From positions 20,716 to 84,715 of the forward strand of contig DXJV01000005.1 of assembly GCA_019056785.1 (NCBI GenBank): 64,000 bases of DNA. The letters are read 5' to 3'. Positions 8,656 through 17,606 of the stretch are shown piece by piece. Position 1 is the stretch's first letter. The number at the start of each line of letters is the position of its first letter. Both the position numbers and the translations under genes were made by a program. The notes beneath the pieces were generated by a model. The model was not told the DNA's origin. It searched no databases and saw only the letters and a program-made list of their open reading frames with translations. Source of the stretch: Candidatus Heimdallarchaeota archaeon. Lineage in GTDB: Archaea > Asgardarchaeota > Heimdallarchaeia > JABLTI01.

Positions 8656-9207
8656 TTATCGTAACACCGGTGGTTCAATTTCTTCTGTTTGAACGATTTC
8701 TATTTCAATGTCAGTCGAAGAGACTCTCCCTGAGAAGATGACTGAATATTGGTTGTCAGCTTTCCGGTAACGAACAATATTGTATTCCCCTTCTCCTTCA
8801 TTAAAGTAGATATAAAGTAAAACCTCTGCAAGGTCTTTGAAATAGGAGCCACGAAGTACTTTGGAAATATCAAATTTTGATTGTAATGGAATCCTTACCA
8901 CAAGTAAAATGTCATCTTCAAATGGTCTGAAATTTTTCCCTTTAGTATAGCGGAGCATAATTTGTCCTAATTGTCTATCACATCTCGGGCAAAACGGTTT
9001 CAATTGCCCATGCACCATTCGAAAACCCACCCCTCGTTTGCACAGATAAAGAATGCCATCATTCACGCAATAGTAGGAACCATGTAAAAATCGATCATCA
9101 AAACTACTAATCTTGAAAATCCGTCCATAGGGACAACTGACGCAGGGTGAATCACAATCTAGATAAATGTCACTCAATTTACAATTGCTCTCCAGTGTTT
9201 TATTCAT
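8656..9207 (-). CDS. Cysteine-rich putative metal-binding protein
   Basis: A 183-residue protein with no family I recognise. The N-terminal half is rich in cysteine: CDSPCVSCPYG (about 18-28), YYCVNDGILYLC and FCPRC (about 73-77), enough ligands for two zinc or iron-sulfur sites. The C-terminal half (about 95-175) has alternating strand pattern (DILLVVRIPLQ, YSVIFSGRVSS, IEIEIVQ) and is acidic at the end. No signal peptide or membrane span. It has 229 bp of non-coding sequence upstream, separating it from the divergent PfkB gene, so it probably has its own promoter. Confidence 0.55.
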   Translation of the reverse strand: MNKTLESNCKLSDIYLDCDSPCVSCPYGRIFKISSFDDRFLHGSYYCVNDGILYLCKRGVGFRMVHGQLKPFCPRCDRQLGQIMLRYTKGKNFRPFEDDILLVVRIPLQSKFDISKVLRGSYFKDLAEVLLYIYFNEGEGEYNIVRYRKADNQYSVIFSGRVSSTDIEIEIVQTEEIEPPVLR

Positions 9208-9436
9208 TAAACTAAATAATGAATCATGTACCTATTTATCTTATAGACTGATTACTTAAAAGATTAACTTATCTCATTAAAAGATTGTTGCCTAAGAAAA
9301 AGGCTCGTTAAAATGTTCTTTTTTACACCAAACGAATCTTTTGAAAGAAGGGCTCTGTTAGTTGCTTTTTCAAAGCGCGTGAGGATTAAATAGCGAAAGG
9401 AGAAATTAATAAATTAAAGAAGATACTGGTAGAAAT

Positions 9437-10399
9437 ATGAAGTATATTGGCTCAATTGGTGAGGTTTTAATTGATTTCATTGCTCAAGAAAGACAGCAAA
9501 AAGACTCTGTCGCTACGTTTCTCAAATTGCCGGGTGGTGCTCCTGCGAACTTTGCAGTTGGAATTGCAAGGTTAGGAGCCAAGGTGCGTTTTTTCGGAAA
9601 GGTGAGCGATGACCCTTTTGGCCAATTCTTAGTAAAAAAACTTGCCGAAGAGGGTGTGGGGATTGAAAATCTTGTCACCGCGAAAAATGGCGAAAAGACA
9701 TCACTAGCGTTTGTCTTTCTAAATGCTTCAGGTGAACGGAGTTTTCTTTTTTATCGAGAGAATGCTGCGGATGCAGCCCTCACTCCTGAAGAACTTGATC
9801 CTTTACTGTTTAAGGACCTCCAATATCTTCATTTTGGAGTGATCTCTTTATTAAGCGAGCCAAGTAAAAGTGCAACCTTCAAAGCGATCGAGTATTGTAA
9901 AAACAATGGTGGAGTTATTTGTTTCGACCCAAATATCAGGAAAGATTTACTTCGTAATGAAGAGGAATTTCGAGCGCTACTTAACGCTGCCCTCCAAACA
10001 GTGGATATCTTTTATCCATCAGAAAAAGAGCTGACTTTTATTCTTGACCGAAAAATGCCCCCTCAGAAGGCCATTCTCGAGATAATGGCAAACTATCCGT
10101 TGAAAATTGTTGCTTTAAAATTAGGGAAGGATGGTTGCCTCCTAAAATCACGAGACGGCTTTTTCTCCACAATACCTTCTTTCGAAGTGCCAGTAGTAGA
10201 TACAACAGGAGCAGGTGATGGCTTTAATGCCGGGTTCATTTTCGGGCTGTCACAAGGCATGTCGCTCGAGGAAGCAGGAATATTAGGTAATGCTGTGGGT
10301 GCCTTGGTTGTCGGGAAAAAAGGAGCAATGACTGCTTTACCGACTCTAACAGAATTGAAGGCTTTTTTGACTGCTCAGAAGATTCAAATATTAAAATAA
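9437..10399 (+). CDS. PfkB-family sugar kinase (fructokinase/ribokinase type)
   Basis: ATP-dependent kinase of a sugar or nucleoside. The two PROSITE-type signatures are intact: GGAPANFAVGIARLG near residues 31-45 and DTTGAGDGFNAGF near 255-267, the latter holding the catalytic Asp and the anion-hole glycines. SLAFVFLNASGERSF and the ICFDPNIRKDL strand are typical of fructokinase-like members. Length 320 residues is normal. ATG is preceded by a GGTAG box at five bases. The amidotransferase gene starts 24 bp after its stop, so the two are likely one transcript; substrate is not determinable here. Confidence 0.88.
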   Translation: MKYIGSIGEVLIDFIAQERQQKDSVATFLKLPGGAPANFAVGIARLGAKVRFFGKVSDDPFGQFLVKKLAEEGVGIENLVTAKNGEKTSLAFVFLNASGERSFLFYRENAADAALTPEELDPLLFKDLQYLHFGVISLLSEPSKSATFKAIEYCKNNGGVICFDPNIRKDLLRNEEEFRALLNAALQTVDIFYPSEKELTFILDRKMPPQKAILEIMANYPLKIVALKLGKDGCLLKSRDGFFSTIPSFEVPVVDTTGAGDGFNAGFIFGLSQGMSLEEAGILGNAVGALVVGKKGAMTALPTLTELKAFLTAQKIQILK

Positions 10400-10423
10400 A
10401 GTTTGACTTATAAAGTGTTAACC

Positions 10424-11485
10424 GTGTGTCATCTTGCTGGTTTTATCACCAAAGAAAAGAATGTCGTGCCTTTTATACTCAATTCTTTGGAAGCTCAAGA
10501 AGCAATCATTGGCGGGCAAGCAACAGGGCTTGCCGTCCTAGCTAATTCTACTGTTCGTTTGGCAAAGACAATTGGTCCTGTGCGCGATTTTCGAGACCAA
10601 AACAAAGAACTGCCTGTTGCTTCGATTGGCATAGGACACACGCGTTATGCCCTTAAGAACCTTCTATATGCAGAGACGAATAGCACAGAAAAATCTCATC
10701 CTTTCTGGGACAGTAAAAAACAGTTTGTAACAATGCATAATGGAACAATCACCAATTATCAATTGTTTGTTCATGAATTAGAAAAGAAAGGTTATTCCTT
10801 TAGGTCGAAATCGTCCTATCGTAATGAGAATGATGAGGAAGTTGTTGACTATTGTGATAGTGAGATTTTTAGCTTTCTTCTTGAAGAAGCACTAAAAGCG
10901 GGCACTACAATAAAGACTGCAATAAGGGAGATTTGCAGGCAATTCGAAGGACAATTTGCTTTTGTTATCTTGCATCCCGCGTACCCTGAGACTATCTTTA
11001 TTGCTAATTGGGCGCAACCACTTTTTATTGGCACTAATACAGAAAGTTCGTTTTTCACCTCCTTTCTCGAAGGCTTCGAGCCAGTAGAACAAATTCTCAA
11101 CAGAAAATTTGCTCCGCAGAAAAACGCACTAATAACACTCACTCCTGGCAAAGCAGTAATTGAAACTCTTCTACCTGAACGCTCTCCACCGGCTTATGAA
11201 CCCGAGGGTGTCGCTTTTGAAGCTCTTATTCTAAAAGCATTGCGCGAAAATCACAATGATCTTGGGAGAATCTATTATTACTTTAAAACTGCTTATAATG
11301 AGCTGGGACTCTCTGAGGAACAGCTGACTGCTTTAGATAAGCAAGGTTTTACTTTTTCACCGTTGATTTATGCAACTTTACAACGATTAGAACAACAAGG
11401 CATTATTTACAGGAAAAAAGAGCTCGTCTGGGAAGGTGGAGTTAGCCATACGCCTCGATTCCGCTTTTATCTGAAAGAGGGATAA
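10424..11485 (+). CDS. Class-II glutamine amidotransferase (Ntn) domain with C-terminal winged-helix-like domain
   Basis: The reading frame is open from TTG 10403, but the GTG at 10424 gives the N-terminus M-C-H-L-A-G-F, placing Cys as residue 2 as required for an Ntn amidotransferase nucleophile; I therefore chose GTG. GHTRYA (about 77), the HNGTITNY block (about 104-111) and DSEIFSFLLEEA (about 143) match GlmS/PurF-type glutaminase domains. No second catalytic domain (sugar isomerase or phosphoribosyltransferase) follows; instead the last ~90 residues (AFEALILKALREN, FSPLIYATLQRLEQQGII, then a wing) look like a winged helix. Function is unknown: a glutamine-sensing regulator or an amidase are both possible. 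Co-directional with the PfkB gene. Confidence 0.72.
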   Translation: MCHLAGFITKEKNVVPFILNSLEAQEAIIGGQATGLAVLANSTVRLAKTIGPVRDFRDQNKELPVASIGIGHTRYALKNLLYAETNSTEKSHPFWDSKKQFVTMHNGTITNYQLFVHELEKKGYSFRSKSSYRNENDEEVVDYCDSEIFSFLLEEALKAGTTIKTAIREICRQFEGQFAFVILHPAYPETIFIANWAQPLFIGTNTESSFFTSFLEGFEPVEQILNRKFAPQKNALITLTPGKAVIETLLPERSPPAYEPEGVAFEALILKALRENHNDLGRIYYYFKTAYNELGLSEEQLTALDKQGFTFSPLIYATLQRLEQQGIIYRKKELVWEGGVSHTPRFRFYLKEG

Positions 11486-11609
11486 AAAAAAGTGTTTGAA
11501 AAAAATTAGAGGAAGTTTGCATTTCTTTTTATAGGTAATATATTAAAAAAAAGATAGTTGTAAAACAGTTTGTAGAAAAGAACCTCCTTTGAAGGCAAAA
11601 AAAGGTTTG

Positions 11610-12410
11610 ATGGCTGAAATGAACGAGGAATTAATTATTGAGACAAAAGACCTTTGTAAAAGCTTTGGTCAAAAACAAGTGCTAAAAAATGTTTCTCTGC
11701 ATGTCCCCAAAGGGTCAATTTATGCTCTGCTGGGACCAAATGGCGCTGGAAAGACGACCACAATCCGTATTTTAACTGGGATAATGAAGCCAACATCAGG
11801 CGAAGTAATTGTGCAAGGCATTAATGTCGTAGAGAATCCTGAAGATATTCGCGCAGAAATTGGGATCTTGTCACAAATGAGCGCCGGTTATAAAGATATT
11901 AAAACTCGAGATAACATCCTATTATTCACTTCAATTGTTGGCGTAGATAAAGCTCTAGCGTCGGAAAAAATGGTTGAACTGTTAGAACGCCTTGAAATGG
12001 CCGATAAATTGGATCTAAATTTTGGCAAGCTCTCCGGAGGGGAAAAGCGGGTGGTTAACTTGGTGCGAACAATTATCTCCAGTGGAGAACTCATTGTCTT
12101 GGATGAGCCTACTACTGGTTTAGATATCGCCAGAGCTAAAAAAGCACGAGATATAATTCAAGAATTAGTTGTGAACGAAGGGAAGACCGTTCTAATGTCT
12201 TCACACATCACTTCGGATCTCGAAGACTTAGCAACCTATACCGGCATCTTAAAAGAAGGCGAATTAATCTTTGAAGGAACAAAGAAGGCAGTAATAAAAC
12301 AATTTGCTCCTGATGGGAATTTTGAAATGGCAATTATCAATGCTTTTGAAAATGGTTCAAAAAACTTCCAAAGTTTAGAAACAACAGAGGATTTACTGGA
12401 GGGCACATGA
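11610..12410 (+). CDS. ABC-2 type exporter, ATP-binding protein
   Basis: ATPase of a drug/lipid/Na-type exporter. Walker A GPNGAGKTT, Q-loop ILSQMSAGY, signature LSGGEKR, Walker B IVLDEPTTGLD with catalytic Glu and switch His in SSHITSD are complete. Four in-frame starts exist (TTG 11589, TTG 11607, ATG 11610, ATG 11619); ATG 11610 follows an AAAGG box closely, giving 266 residues. The Q-loop lacks the usual QE...L sequence of DrrA proteins. The stop overlaps the permease start by 4 bp. Paralogous to the pair at 52061-54005 but clearly diverged. Confidence 0.88.
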   Translation: MAEMNEELIIETKDLCKSFGQKQVLKNVSLHVPKGSIYALLGPNGAGKTTTIRILTGIMKPTSGEVIVQGINVVENPEDIRAEIGILSQMSAGYKDIKTRDNILLFTSIVGVDKALASEKMVELLERLEMADKLDLNFGKLSGGEKRVVNLVRTIISSGELIVLDEPTTGLDIARAKKARDIIQELVVNEGKTVLMSSHITSDLEDLATYTGILKEGELIFEGTKKAVIKQFAPDGNFEMAIINAFENGSKNFQSLETTEDLLEGT

Positions 12411-13663
12411 TGACTAAGAAGAGAAAGCAGTTTAGAGCGATTTTACGGAAAGATTTGAAACTCGTCTTTACTTGGAAAACCATCATTCTCACAATCGTTG
12501 TGCCATTTATAATGATGTTTGCTATCGTTGGGATTCCAACATTATTTGTTAGTGGTTCAAATACTGTCATTACCGTTTGTAATGCAGATGAAGGCGGAAC
12601 AGTCACCCATGTTAATGGTTCTGTCTATTTCATCAACGTTGGGCAAAATGTTCTTTATAACATGCAATATTATGCAAACCAGGAAGACAATATCAAAATA
12701 GAAGTTGTTTCCACACGGGCAAAAGCACTCAATGCTTCTAATGGGATATATTTTCCGACCAATTTCACAACCGCAACTTTTGCCGGCGAGTCCGTATTCG
12801 AATATCATAAAACAGCAAGCGATGTCTCTTTGCAGGGTTATAATTTTGATACAATGTTAAATCTAATCCAGGAGGTTGTCTTTAGCACCTATCTCTTCTT
12901 TAGAAATATCACCGAAGATAACATTCCTCAAGTAGAGCCTATTCAATACATCCCACCTGCAACAGAACCATCAACCATCTGGTCTCAAGAGACAATGAAA
13001 TTGGCAATGCCTTTTGCTTATGCCCTCTTTATCCTTTTATCTCTTATTGGGAATATGGGGCGAACCATTGGCTTCTCCAAAGAAAAAGAAGATGGCACAT
13101 TTGAGACAATGCTCTCCATAACAAAGAATCGCTCAAACCTTGTTTATTCGAAACTCATCGTAGGAACGATCGCATCGACATTAACTATCTTGTCTTATTT
13201 TGCCGGCTCAGCAATTGCAGGAGCAATAAGCAAGGCGGTGTTGGGACAAACCGCTGATGACTATGGTGCGACAGGCTTTTTATCGCTCCCCTTTAGAGAC
13301 TTGCTCTCATATAAAGGCGTTGTATTACTAATTGGCTTGGGGTTGGCGCTTGTCTTGACTATGCTAGCTTTAATGACTGTTGATACGCTTTTCACTAAAA
13401 CTGTAGCAGAACGAATAGGGGTTCCTGTTATTCTCATGTTTGGCTTACTATTCATGTTGCCGGTAATGATAAATCCAGGGCAATCAAATTTCATTCTAGT
13501 GATTAATCCCTATTATTGGATTTATCATGTTAGTATGTCAATTGCCGATCTAACCTTTACCTGGATTGATGGACTCTATTTAGTTCTTTCCTTGGTTTTA
13601 TTGGCATTAATGGTTCTTGCGGCTCGAAAAGCCATTGAACGAGAAAAAGTACTTTTCACCTAA
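12407..13663 (+). CDS. ABC-2 type exporter, permease
   Basis: Membrane partner of the preceding ATPase. The 418 residues show an N-terminal membrane helix (about 24-50), a ~150-residue extracytoplasmic stretch rich in Asn/Thr, then a block of about five helices from ~200 to the C-terminus, the ABC-2 (NatB/YhaP-like) layout. GNMGRTIGFSKEKEDGTFE before the third helix is the elbow typical of this family, which contacts the ATPase. Translation is coupled by the 4-bp overlap. The substrate is unknown. Confidence 0.85.
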   Translation: MMTKKRKQFRAILRKDLKLVFTWKTIILTIVVPFIMMFAIVGIPTLFVSGSNTVITVCNADEGGTVTHVNGSVYFINVGQNVLYNMQYYANQEDNIKIEVVSTRAKALNASNGIYFPTNFTTATFAGESVFEYHKTASDVSLQGYNFDTMLNLIQEVVFSTYLFFRNITEDNIPQVEPIQYIPPATEPSTIWSQETMKLAMPFAYALFILLSLIGNMGRTIGFSKEKEDGTFETMLSITKNRSNLVYSKLIVGTIASTLTILSYFAGSAIAGAISKAVLGQTADDYGATGFLSLPFRDLLSYKGVVLLIGLGLALVLTMLALMTVDTLFTKTVAERIGVPVILMFGLLFMLPVMINPGQSNFILVINPYYWIYHVSMSIADLTFTWIDGLYLVLSLVLLALMVLAARKAIEREKVLFT

Positions 13664-13684
13664 GCAGTGTCATAGGTGAGCTCT

Positions 13685-14068
13685 TTATTCTTTTTTCAAA
13701 TCGTCTGGTGCCCCCCAACAGACGCACCATTTAAAATAACGGAAGATCTCTACAAACAGAAATCGCAAGAAAATATAGACACCCCATCCCAACCAAAAAA
13801 ACCATTCGAGAGGGTGATACCAGGGACGTTTTCTCTTTGCTGGTTTCCACCATGGTTTTTCTTCTGGTTTCTTTCTTATTAATACTGTTTTTGTTGGAAA
13901 GGGTTCTGTTTTTTTCTTGGTTTTAGTAGGGGTTAGAGAAGGGGTTGTTTCTTTATCTTGGTTCTGTTCAGAAGAGTTGTTTTTGAGGAGTTGACCACAG
14001 AAGTTACAATAAACAGACCATTCATCATTTTCACGATAGCAATTAGGGCAAACGATTTTTTTTGTCAT
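13685..14068 (-). CDS. Zinc-ribbon membrane-associated protein
   Basis: A 127-residue protein: N-terminal zinc ribbon with CPNC and CNFC pairs (about residues 8-11 and 22-25), a Lys/Thr/Pro-rich linker (about 30-75), and a Trp-rich C-terminal hydrophobic segment (FFWLGWGVYIFLRFLF) with more aromatic residues and CVC after it. Zinc-ribbon plus membrane anchor proteins are common in archaea and their roles are mostly unknown. It ends 21 bp from the convergent ABC permease gene. Confidence 0.65.
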   Translation of the reverse strand: MTKKIVCPNCYRENDEWSVYCNFCGQLLKNNSSEQNQDKETTPSLTPTKTKKKTEPFPTKTVLIRKKPEEKPWWKPAKRKRPWYHPLEWFFWLGWGVYIFLRFLFVEIFRYFKWCVCWGAPDDLKKE

Positions 14069-14180
14069 GCTAACTGACCAAAGAACGGTGATATTTCACA
14101 TATTGATTTTCCTTCTAAAATATCTTTAGACTCAAATTAAAAAGGAGAAAAAAAGAAGATACGTCCATAAGAAAAAGATT

Positions 14181-14756
14181 TCAATAATATTCTTCGAATG
14201 GTTCGTAATAATTGTGGGGGTGACCGCAAGAGGGACAGATCTTAGGTGGCTCTGTTCCTTCGTAGACAAATCCGCATTCCAAGCATTTCCATTTAATTTT
14301 CTTGTCTCTTTTGAAGACTTTGTTGTTTTTCACAAGCTCCAAGAGTGCAAGGTAGCGTTTTTCGTGTTCTACTTCTACTTTTGCGATGTTTTTGAATTTC
14401 AAAGCAATTTCTGGAAAGCCTTCCTTTTCTGCTACTTTCGCAAAACCTGGGTAGACTTTCGTATGTTCTTCGTTTTCTCCTTCTGCAGCAAATTTCAAAT
14501 TTTCCTCTGTTGTACCGATGTCGGTTGGGTAGGCAGCTGTGAATTCCACCGGTCCTCCCTCAAGGAAGTCAAAGAACTGTTTTGCATGTTCGTATTCGTT
14601 ATCTGCTGTCTCTAAGAAGTATTGAGAAATGCGGATAAAGCCTTCTTTTTTAGCTACTTTCGCATACATGGTATATCTATTTCGTGCTTGCGATTCGCCG
14701 GCAAAGGCTTTCAAGAGGTTCTTTTCTGTTTCTGTTCCTTTAATTGATTTTCCCAT
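14181..14756 (-). CDS. rbr: Rubrerythrin
   Basis: Cytosolic peroxide reductase. The N-terminal ferritin-like four-helix domain holds the di-iron glutamates in [10 protein letters not shown] (about 16-25), EYEHAKQFF (about 52-60), ENEEHTKVY and EVEHEKRYL; the C-terminal rubredoxin domain has [24 protein letters not shown] CxxC pairs (about residues 155-175). Length 191 residues is standard. It lies 15 bp downstream of the superoxide reductase gene, so the two likely form an operon converting superoxide to peroxide and then water. Confidence 0.95.
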   Translation of the reverse strand: MGKSIKGTETEKNLLKAFAGESQARNRYTMYAKVAKKEGFIRISQYFLETADNEYEHAKQFFDFLEGGPVEFTAAYPTDIGTTEENLKFAAEGENEEHTKVYPGFAKVAEKEGFPEIALKFKNIAKVEVEHEKRYLALLELVKNNKVFKRDKKIKWKCLECGFVYEGTEPPKICPSCGHPHNYYEPFEEYY

Positions 14757-14771
14757 TTTTTATCAACTCTG

Positions 14772-15152
14772 TTAGTTTTTCCAAAGGCTGTGCTTATTAC
14801 AATATTCTCTTGCAATAATATTAGATGTATCTTTTACCATAAAGATTGCTTTTGGTTCATCGCCAGGGTTTAAATACTTTCGTTGTGTTTTCCCATCAGC
14901 GATGATTTCAATCCATTGAATCCAATGATCTTCAACCATTGGATGCAGTGTACTTCCAATGACCACTTCGACTTTCCCGCCGCCTTTATCTTCCACGACA
15001 GGAACGTGTTTCTCGTTTTTCCAGTCAGCTGTTTGTTCTTCTAAAAGAACCATTGGTTCGCCGCAGCAAACAAGGGTCCCTCCACCTGCATTTAGAACTT
15101 CAACGATGTTCCCACAGATGTTACACTTATAAATTTGGTATCGTTCTGTCAT
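14772..15152 (-). CDS. dfx: Desulfoferrodoxin (superoxide reductase)
   Basis: Reduces superoxide to hydrogen peroxide without making oxygen. Both iron sites are visible: N-terminal desulforedoxin centre (CNIC and CC, residues about 9-12 and 28-29), and the catalytic Fe(His4Cys) centre from [16 protein letters not shown] and [10 protein letters not shown] place the start at ATG 15152 ([10 protein letters not shown]), giving 126 residues, the normal size; the frame is open to 15227 but the extra 25 residues do not fit the family. Upstream of rubrerythrin in the same direction. Confidence 0.93.
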   Translation of the reverse strand: MTERYQIYKCNICGNIVEVLNAGGGTLVCCGEPMVLLEEQTADWKNEKHVPVVEDKGGGKVEVVIGSTLHPMVEDHWIQWIEIIADGKTQRKYLNPGDEPKAIFMVKDTSNIIAREYCNKHSLWKN

Positions 15153-15296
15153 TACGAATTCACCAATTGGATTTACGTACGATTGACCTTTATTAAATAA
15201 TTTTTCTTTAAAAAGTGAAGAGAACAATTAAAGAGGAACTAAAAACTGTGACAAAAATTGCGCATTGAAAAAAATAGGGAAAGGCTGGGGATTATT

Positions 15297-16484
15297 TTAT
15301 TTGGTTATACCCAGCTCTTTATGCTTTTGATAGATCGCGTTAGCGAGTTCGTCGAGTTTCTTTCGTCCTTCGTCTGTAAGTTTGCCACGCATGATCACAG
15401 GCTCAATGAATTCAGGATGAATTCTCGTCAAAATCCCAACCAATTGTTCTTTCAGTTTAGCTTTCCAGCCATAAGAGCCGATAATAGATGCGAATTTTGC
15501 TTTTGGCCGTAAAGCATTTACGAGGTAGGTTGCGTAAATTGCAAGGGGATGTGCTCCGGTTAAGACCGCTGGGGCACCGATAACAATAGTGGCTGCATCT
15601 ACTAAATCCATGGCTAATTCGCCGATGTCAGTAACTGCAAGATTATAGGGTTTTACAGTAATACCTTTCTCTACGAGTTTCTCGATGAAATATTCAACCA
15701 TCTCTTGAACACTATGATGCATTGAAATAAATGGTAACACAACCTCATTCTTTACGTCGTCAGAGATCCATTCTTTGTATGCATTTATTATAAACTCTGG
15801 TTCTTGATGAACGGGGCCATGACTTGGAGCAATCATATCGAAGTCGTATTTTTCCAGTTTTTTGAGATTCTTAACAATGATTTTCCGGAAGGGCATCATG
15901 ATTTCAGCGAAGTATCTTTTGGCAGAAGAGTATGTTAAAGGTTTGTCGACAACAAAAGTTTCACTCTGGGCAAGATGCGTACCAAACATATCACAAGTAA
16001 AGATTATTTTGTCTTCTTTTACATATGTTGCAATTGTTTCCGGCCAGTGCACCCATGGAATGGTGACTATCTCTAATGTTTTGTCCCCTAAAGAGAGTGT
16101 TTCGCCATCTTCCCGTACAAGAAAGCGGTCTTCAGGAATGTGAAGATGAACCATTAAATGTTCTTTCCCTAAGCTACTGGTCACGACCTTAGCTTTTGGA
16201 TAAAGCTCGAGCATTTTCACCAAGCCTTCGGAATGGTCCTGCTCGCTATGATTGGAGATCAAATAATCAATTGTTTTTACAGGTGCTTGTTCAAGGTTGT
16301 GAAGCAATTCATAGACTTTCGTTCCATCAACGGTGTCAATCAAAGCAGTTTTTTCTGAACCGATTATCAAGTAAGCATTATAGGTTGTCCCATTTGGGAG
16401 GGGAATTAGCTGATCAAATAAGCGACGGTCATAATCCTTCGCTCCTACTGCATAAATTTTAGGCTTAATTTCAGTTATTGCCAT
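15297..16484 (-). CDS. fprA: Flavodiiron protein (A-type flavoprotein, FprA)
   Basis: Reduces oxygen to water or nitric oxide to nitrous oxide. The metallo-beta-lactamase domain carries the di-iron ligands in order: NHSEQDHSE (HxExDH, about 79-84), WVHWPE, TCDMFGTH and APSHGPV. The C-terminal flavodoxin domain (about 250-390) binds FMN: YNLAVTDIGE region and GAPAVLTG, IIGSYGWKAK loops. Length 395 is typical. It has its own 144-bp upstream spacing from superoxide reductase and completes an oxygen-defence group with the neighbouring rubrerythrin and superoxide reductase; electron donor is probably rubredoxin, not encoded here. Confidence 0.94.
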   Translation of the reverse strand: MAITEIKPKIYAVGAKDYDRRLFDQLIPLPNGTTYNAYLIIGSEKTALIDTVDGTKVYELLHNLEQAPVKTIDYLISNHSEQDHSEGLVKMLELYPKAKVVTSSLGKEHLMVHLHIPEDRFLVREDGETLSLGDKTLEIVTIPWVHWPETIATYVKEDKIIFTCDMFGTHLAQSETFVVDKPLTYSSAKRYFAEIMMPFRKIIVKNLKKLEKYDFDMIAPSHGPVHQEPEFIINAYKEWISDDVKNEVVLPFISMHHSVQEMVEYFIEKLVEKGITVKPYNLAVTDIGELAMDLVDAATIVIGAPAVLTGAHPLAIYATYLVNALRPKAKFASIIGSYGWKAKLKEQLVGILTRIHPEFIEPVIMRGKLTDEGRKKLDELANAIYQKHKELGITK

Positions 16485-16651
16485 GTTTGCATCAACTCAC
16501 ATAGCTATTAATTTCCTTTGCTTGAAAAACTTATCCCAAAGAAAACTATAATTCATCCTATCTGAAAATTTAGATTCTAAACCCTCAAAATAAAGGGAAA
16601 AAAAGGAAATCACCAAGTAGCAACTTGGCTTAACTTTGCTATCTTGCATTT

Positions 16652-17302
16652 TTAATGCTTGAAAGACTCGAGTATTGCTTGTAAAAGCATTTCTTCTGGA
16701 ACAAGCCCTTCAACATTTCCCTTCCCATCATTAATTATCGTATTTGGTACGCCAAAGATATCAAAGACTGAAGCAAGTTGAGCAAACTGTGAGGCCTCAA
16801 TCATCTCAGCAGTAATAAAATCGTTTGCAATGGCTAATTTGTGCGCACGTAATACCATCGCCGGGCAGTAGGGGCACTCGAGGGTAACAAACACCTTGAG
16901 ATTAACTTTTTGTTTAATCGATTTCAACATTTCATGTGCTTGGGGTGATAGAATTGCATCTCGATTTGCAACAAGCATTATGGATTCAACTAAAGTGGTG
17001 AATTCCTTTCCGGCCGGAACGCCGAAGAACCGGACGCCATAGTCTTTATCTCCTTCAATAACAATTGCAGGATGTCGTTCAATGCCATATTCTTTCGCTT
17101 TTGGATGACTTGCTTCACAATCGCAAATATCCAGCTCGATTTTATCTGATAAACTTGCTACCTCTGTCATCAGAGAAATCATTTCATTACAGAATAAGCA
17201 ATGTCCTTTTGTTGAAAAAACTCTGAGAGTAACGGGGTTTTTCATATCACTAAAACGTTGCTTGACAATTTGTCTAACACTTTCATCTAATAATGTTGTC
17301 AT
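16652..17302 (-). CDS. Protein disulfide oxidoreductase (tandem thioredoxin fold)
   Basis: Archaeal glutaredoxin-like PDO of 216 residues with two thioredoxin folds. Each has a CxxC site: GHCLFCNEM (about residues 33-41) and LECPYCPAM (about 144-152), each preceded by a beta-strand. cis-Pro positions are seen in ERHPAIVI and FGVPNTII. Such proteins form or shuffle intracellular disulfides or act as reductants for peroxidases, which would suit the adjacent oxygen-defence genes. A TTTAAAA element on the minus strand 40-50 bp upstream could be its promoter. Confidence 0.9.
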   Translation of the reverse strand: MTTLLDESVRQIVKQRFSDMKNPVTLRVFSTKGHCLFCNEMISLMTEVASLSDKIELDICDCEASHPKAKEYGIERHPAIVIEGDKDYGVRFFGVPAGKEFTTLVESIMLVANRDAILSPQAHEMLKSIKQKVNLKVFVTLECPYCPAMVLRAHKLAIANDFITAEMIEASQFAQLASVFDIFGVPNTIINDGKGNVEGLVPEEMLLQAILESFKH

Positions 17303-17606
17303 TTTTGTTAGCTCCTTTTATTAGTTCAAACTGAAAAGTAAATGCTTTTTTTAAAACTATTCTTTTTTAGTTTCTTAAGCTTAGGACACTATTTTCTTTT
17401 CATTCTAATTTTTCTATAGGTTAATTAGCTATCTTATTTGTCCCAAGTAATTCAGTTCACAAGTGGTACTCTACAAGTAAGTCAACTAAAAATTTTCTGC
17501 AGAAAAAAGGCGATAACAAAAGGAATTTAAAGATTAAGCATAAAATAATGTTGGGAAAAACAAAAATTATCAAAAATTCCTGAATAGAAAATGGTTGTAG
17601 GTTTCC
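17303..17606. other. 304-bp divergent intergenic region
   Basis: Very AT-rich sequence between the divergent thiol oxidoreductase and propeller genes. It holds poly-T and poly-A tracts and TATA-like runs near 17345 (minus reading) and near 17525-17545 (plus reading), compatible with two divergent promoters. A short open frame on the minus strand across 17457-17645 has no coding character and overlaps the propeller gene start. I see no repeat or RNA gene in it. Confidence 0.5.

Noticed and set aside
13876..14068. A second small gene inside the zinc-ribbon region on plus
   Set aside because: Only a shadow of the minus-strand zinc-ribbon gene with aromatic runs from complementary codons.
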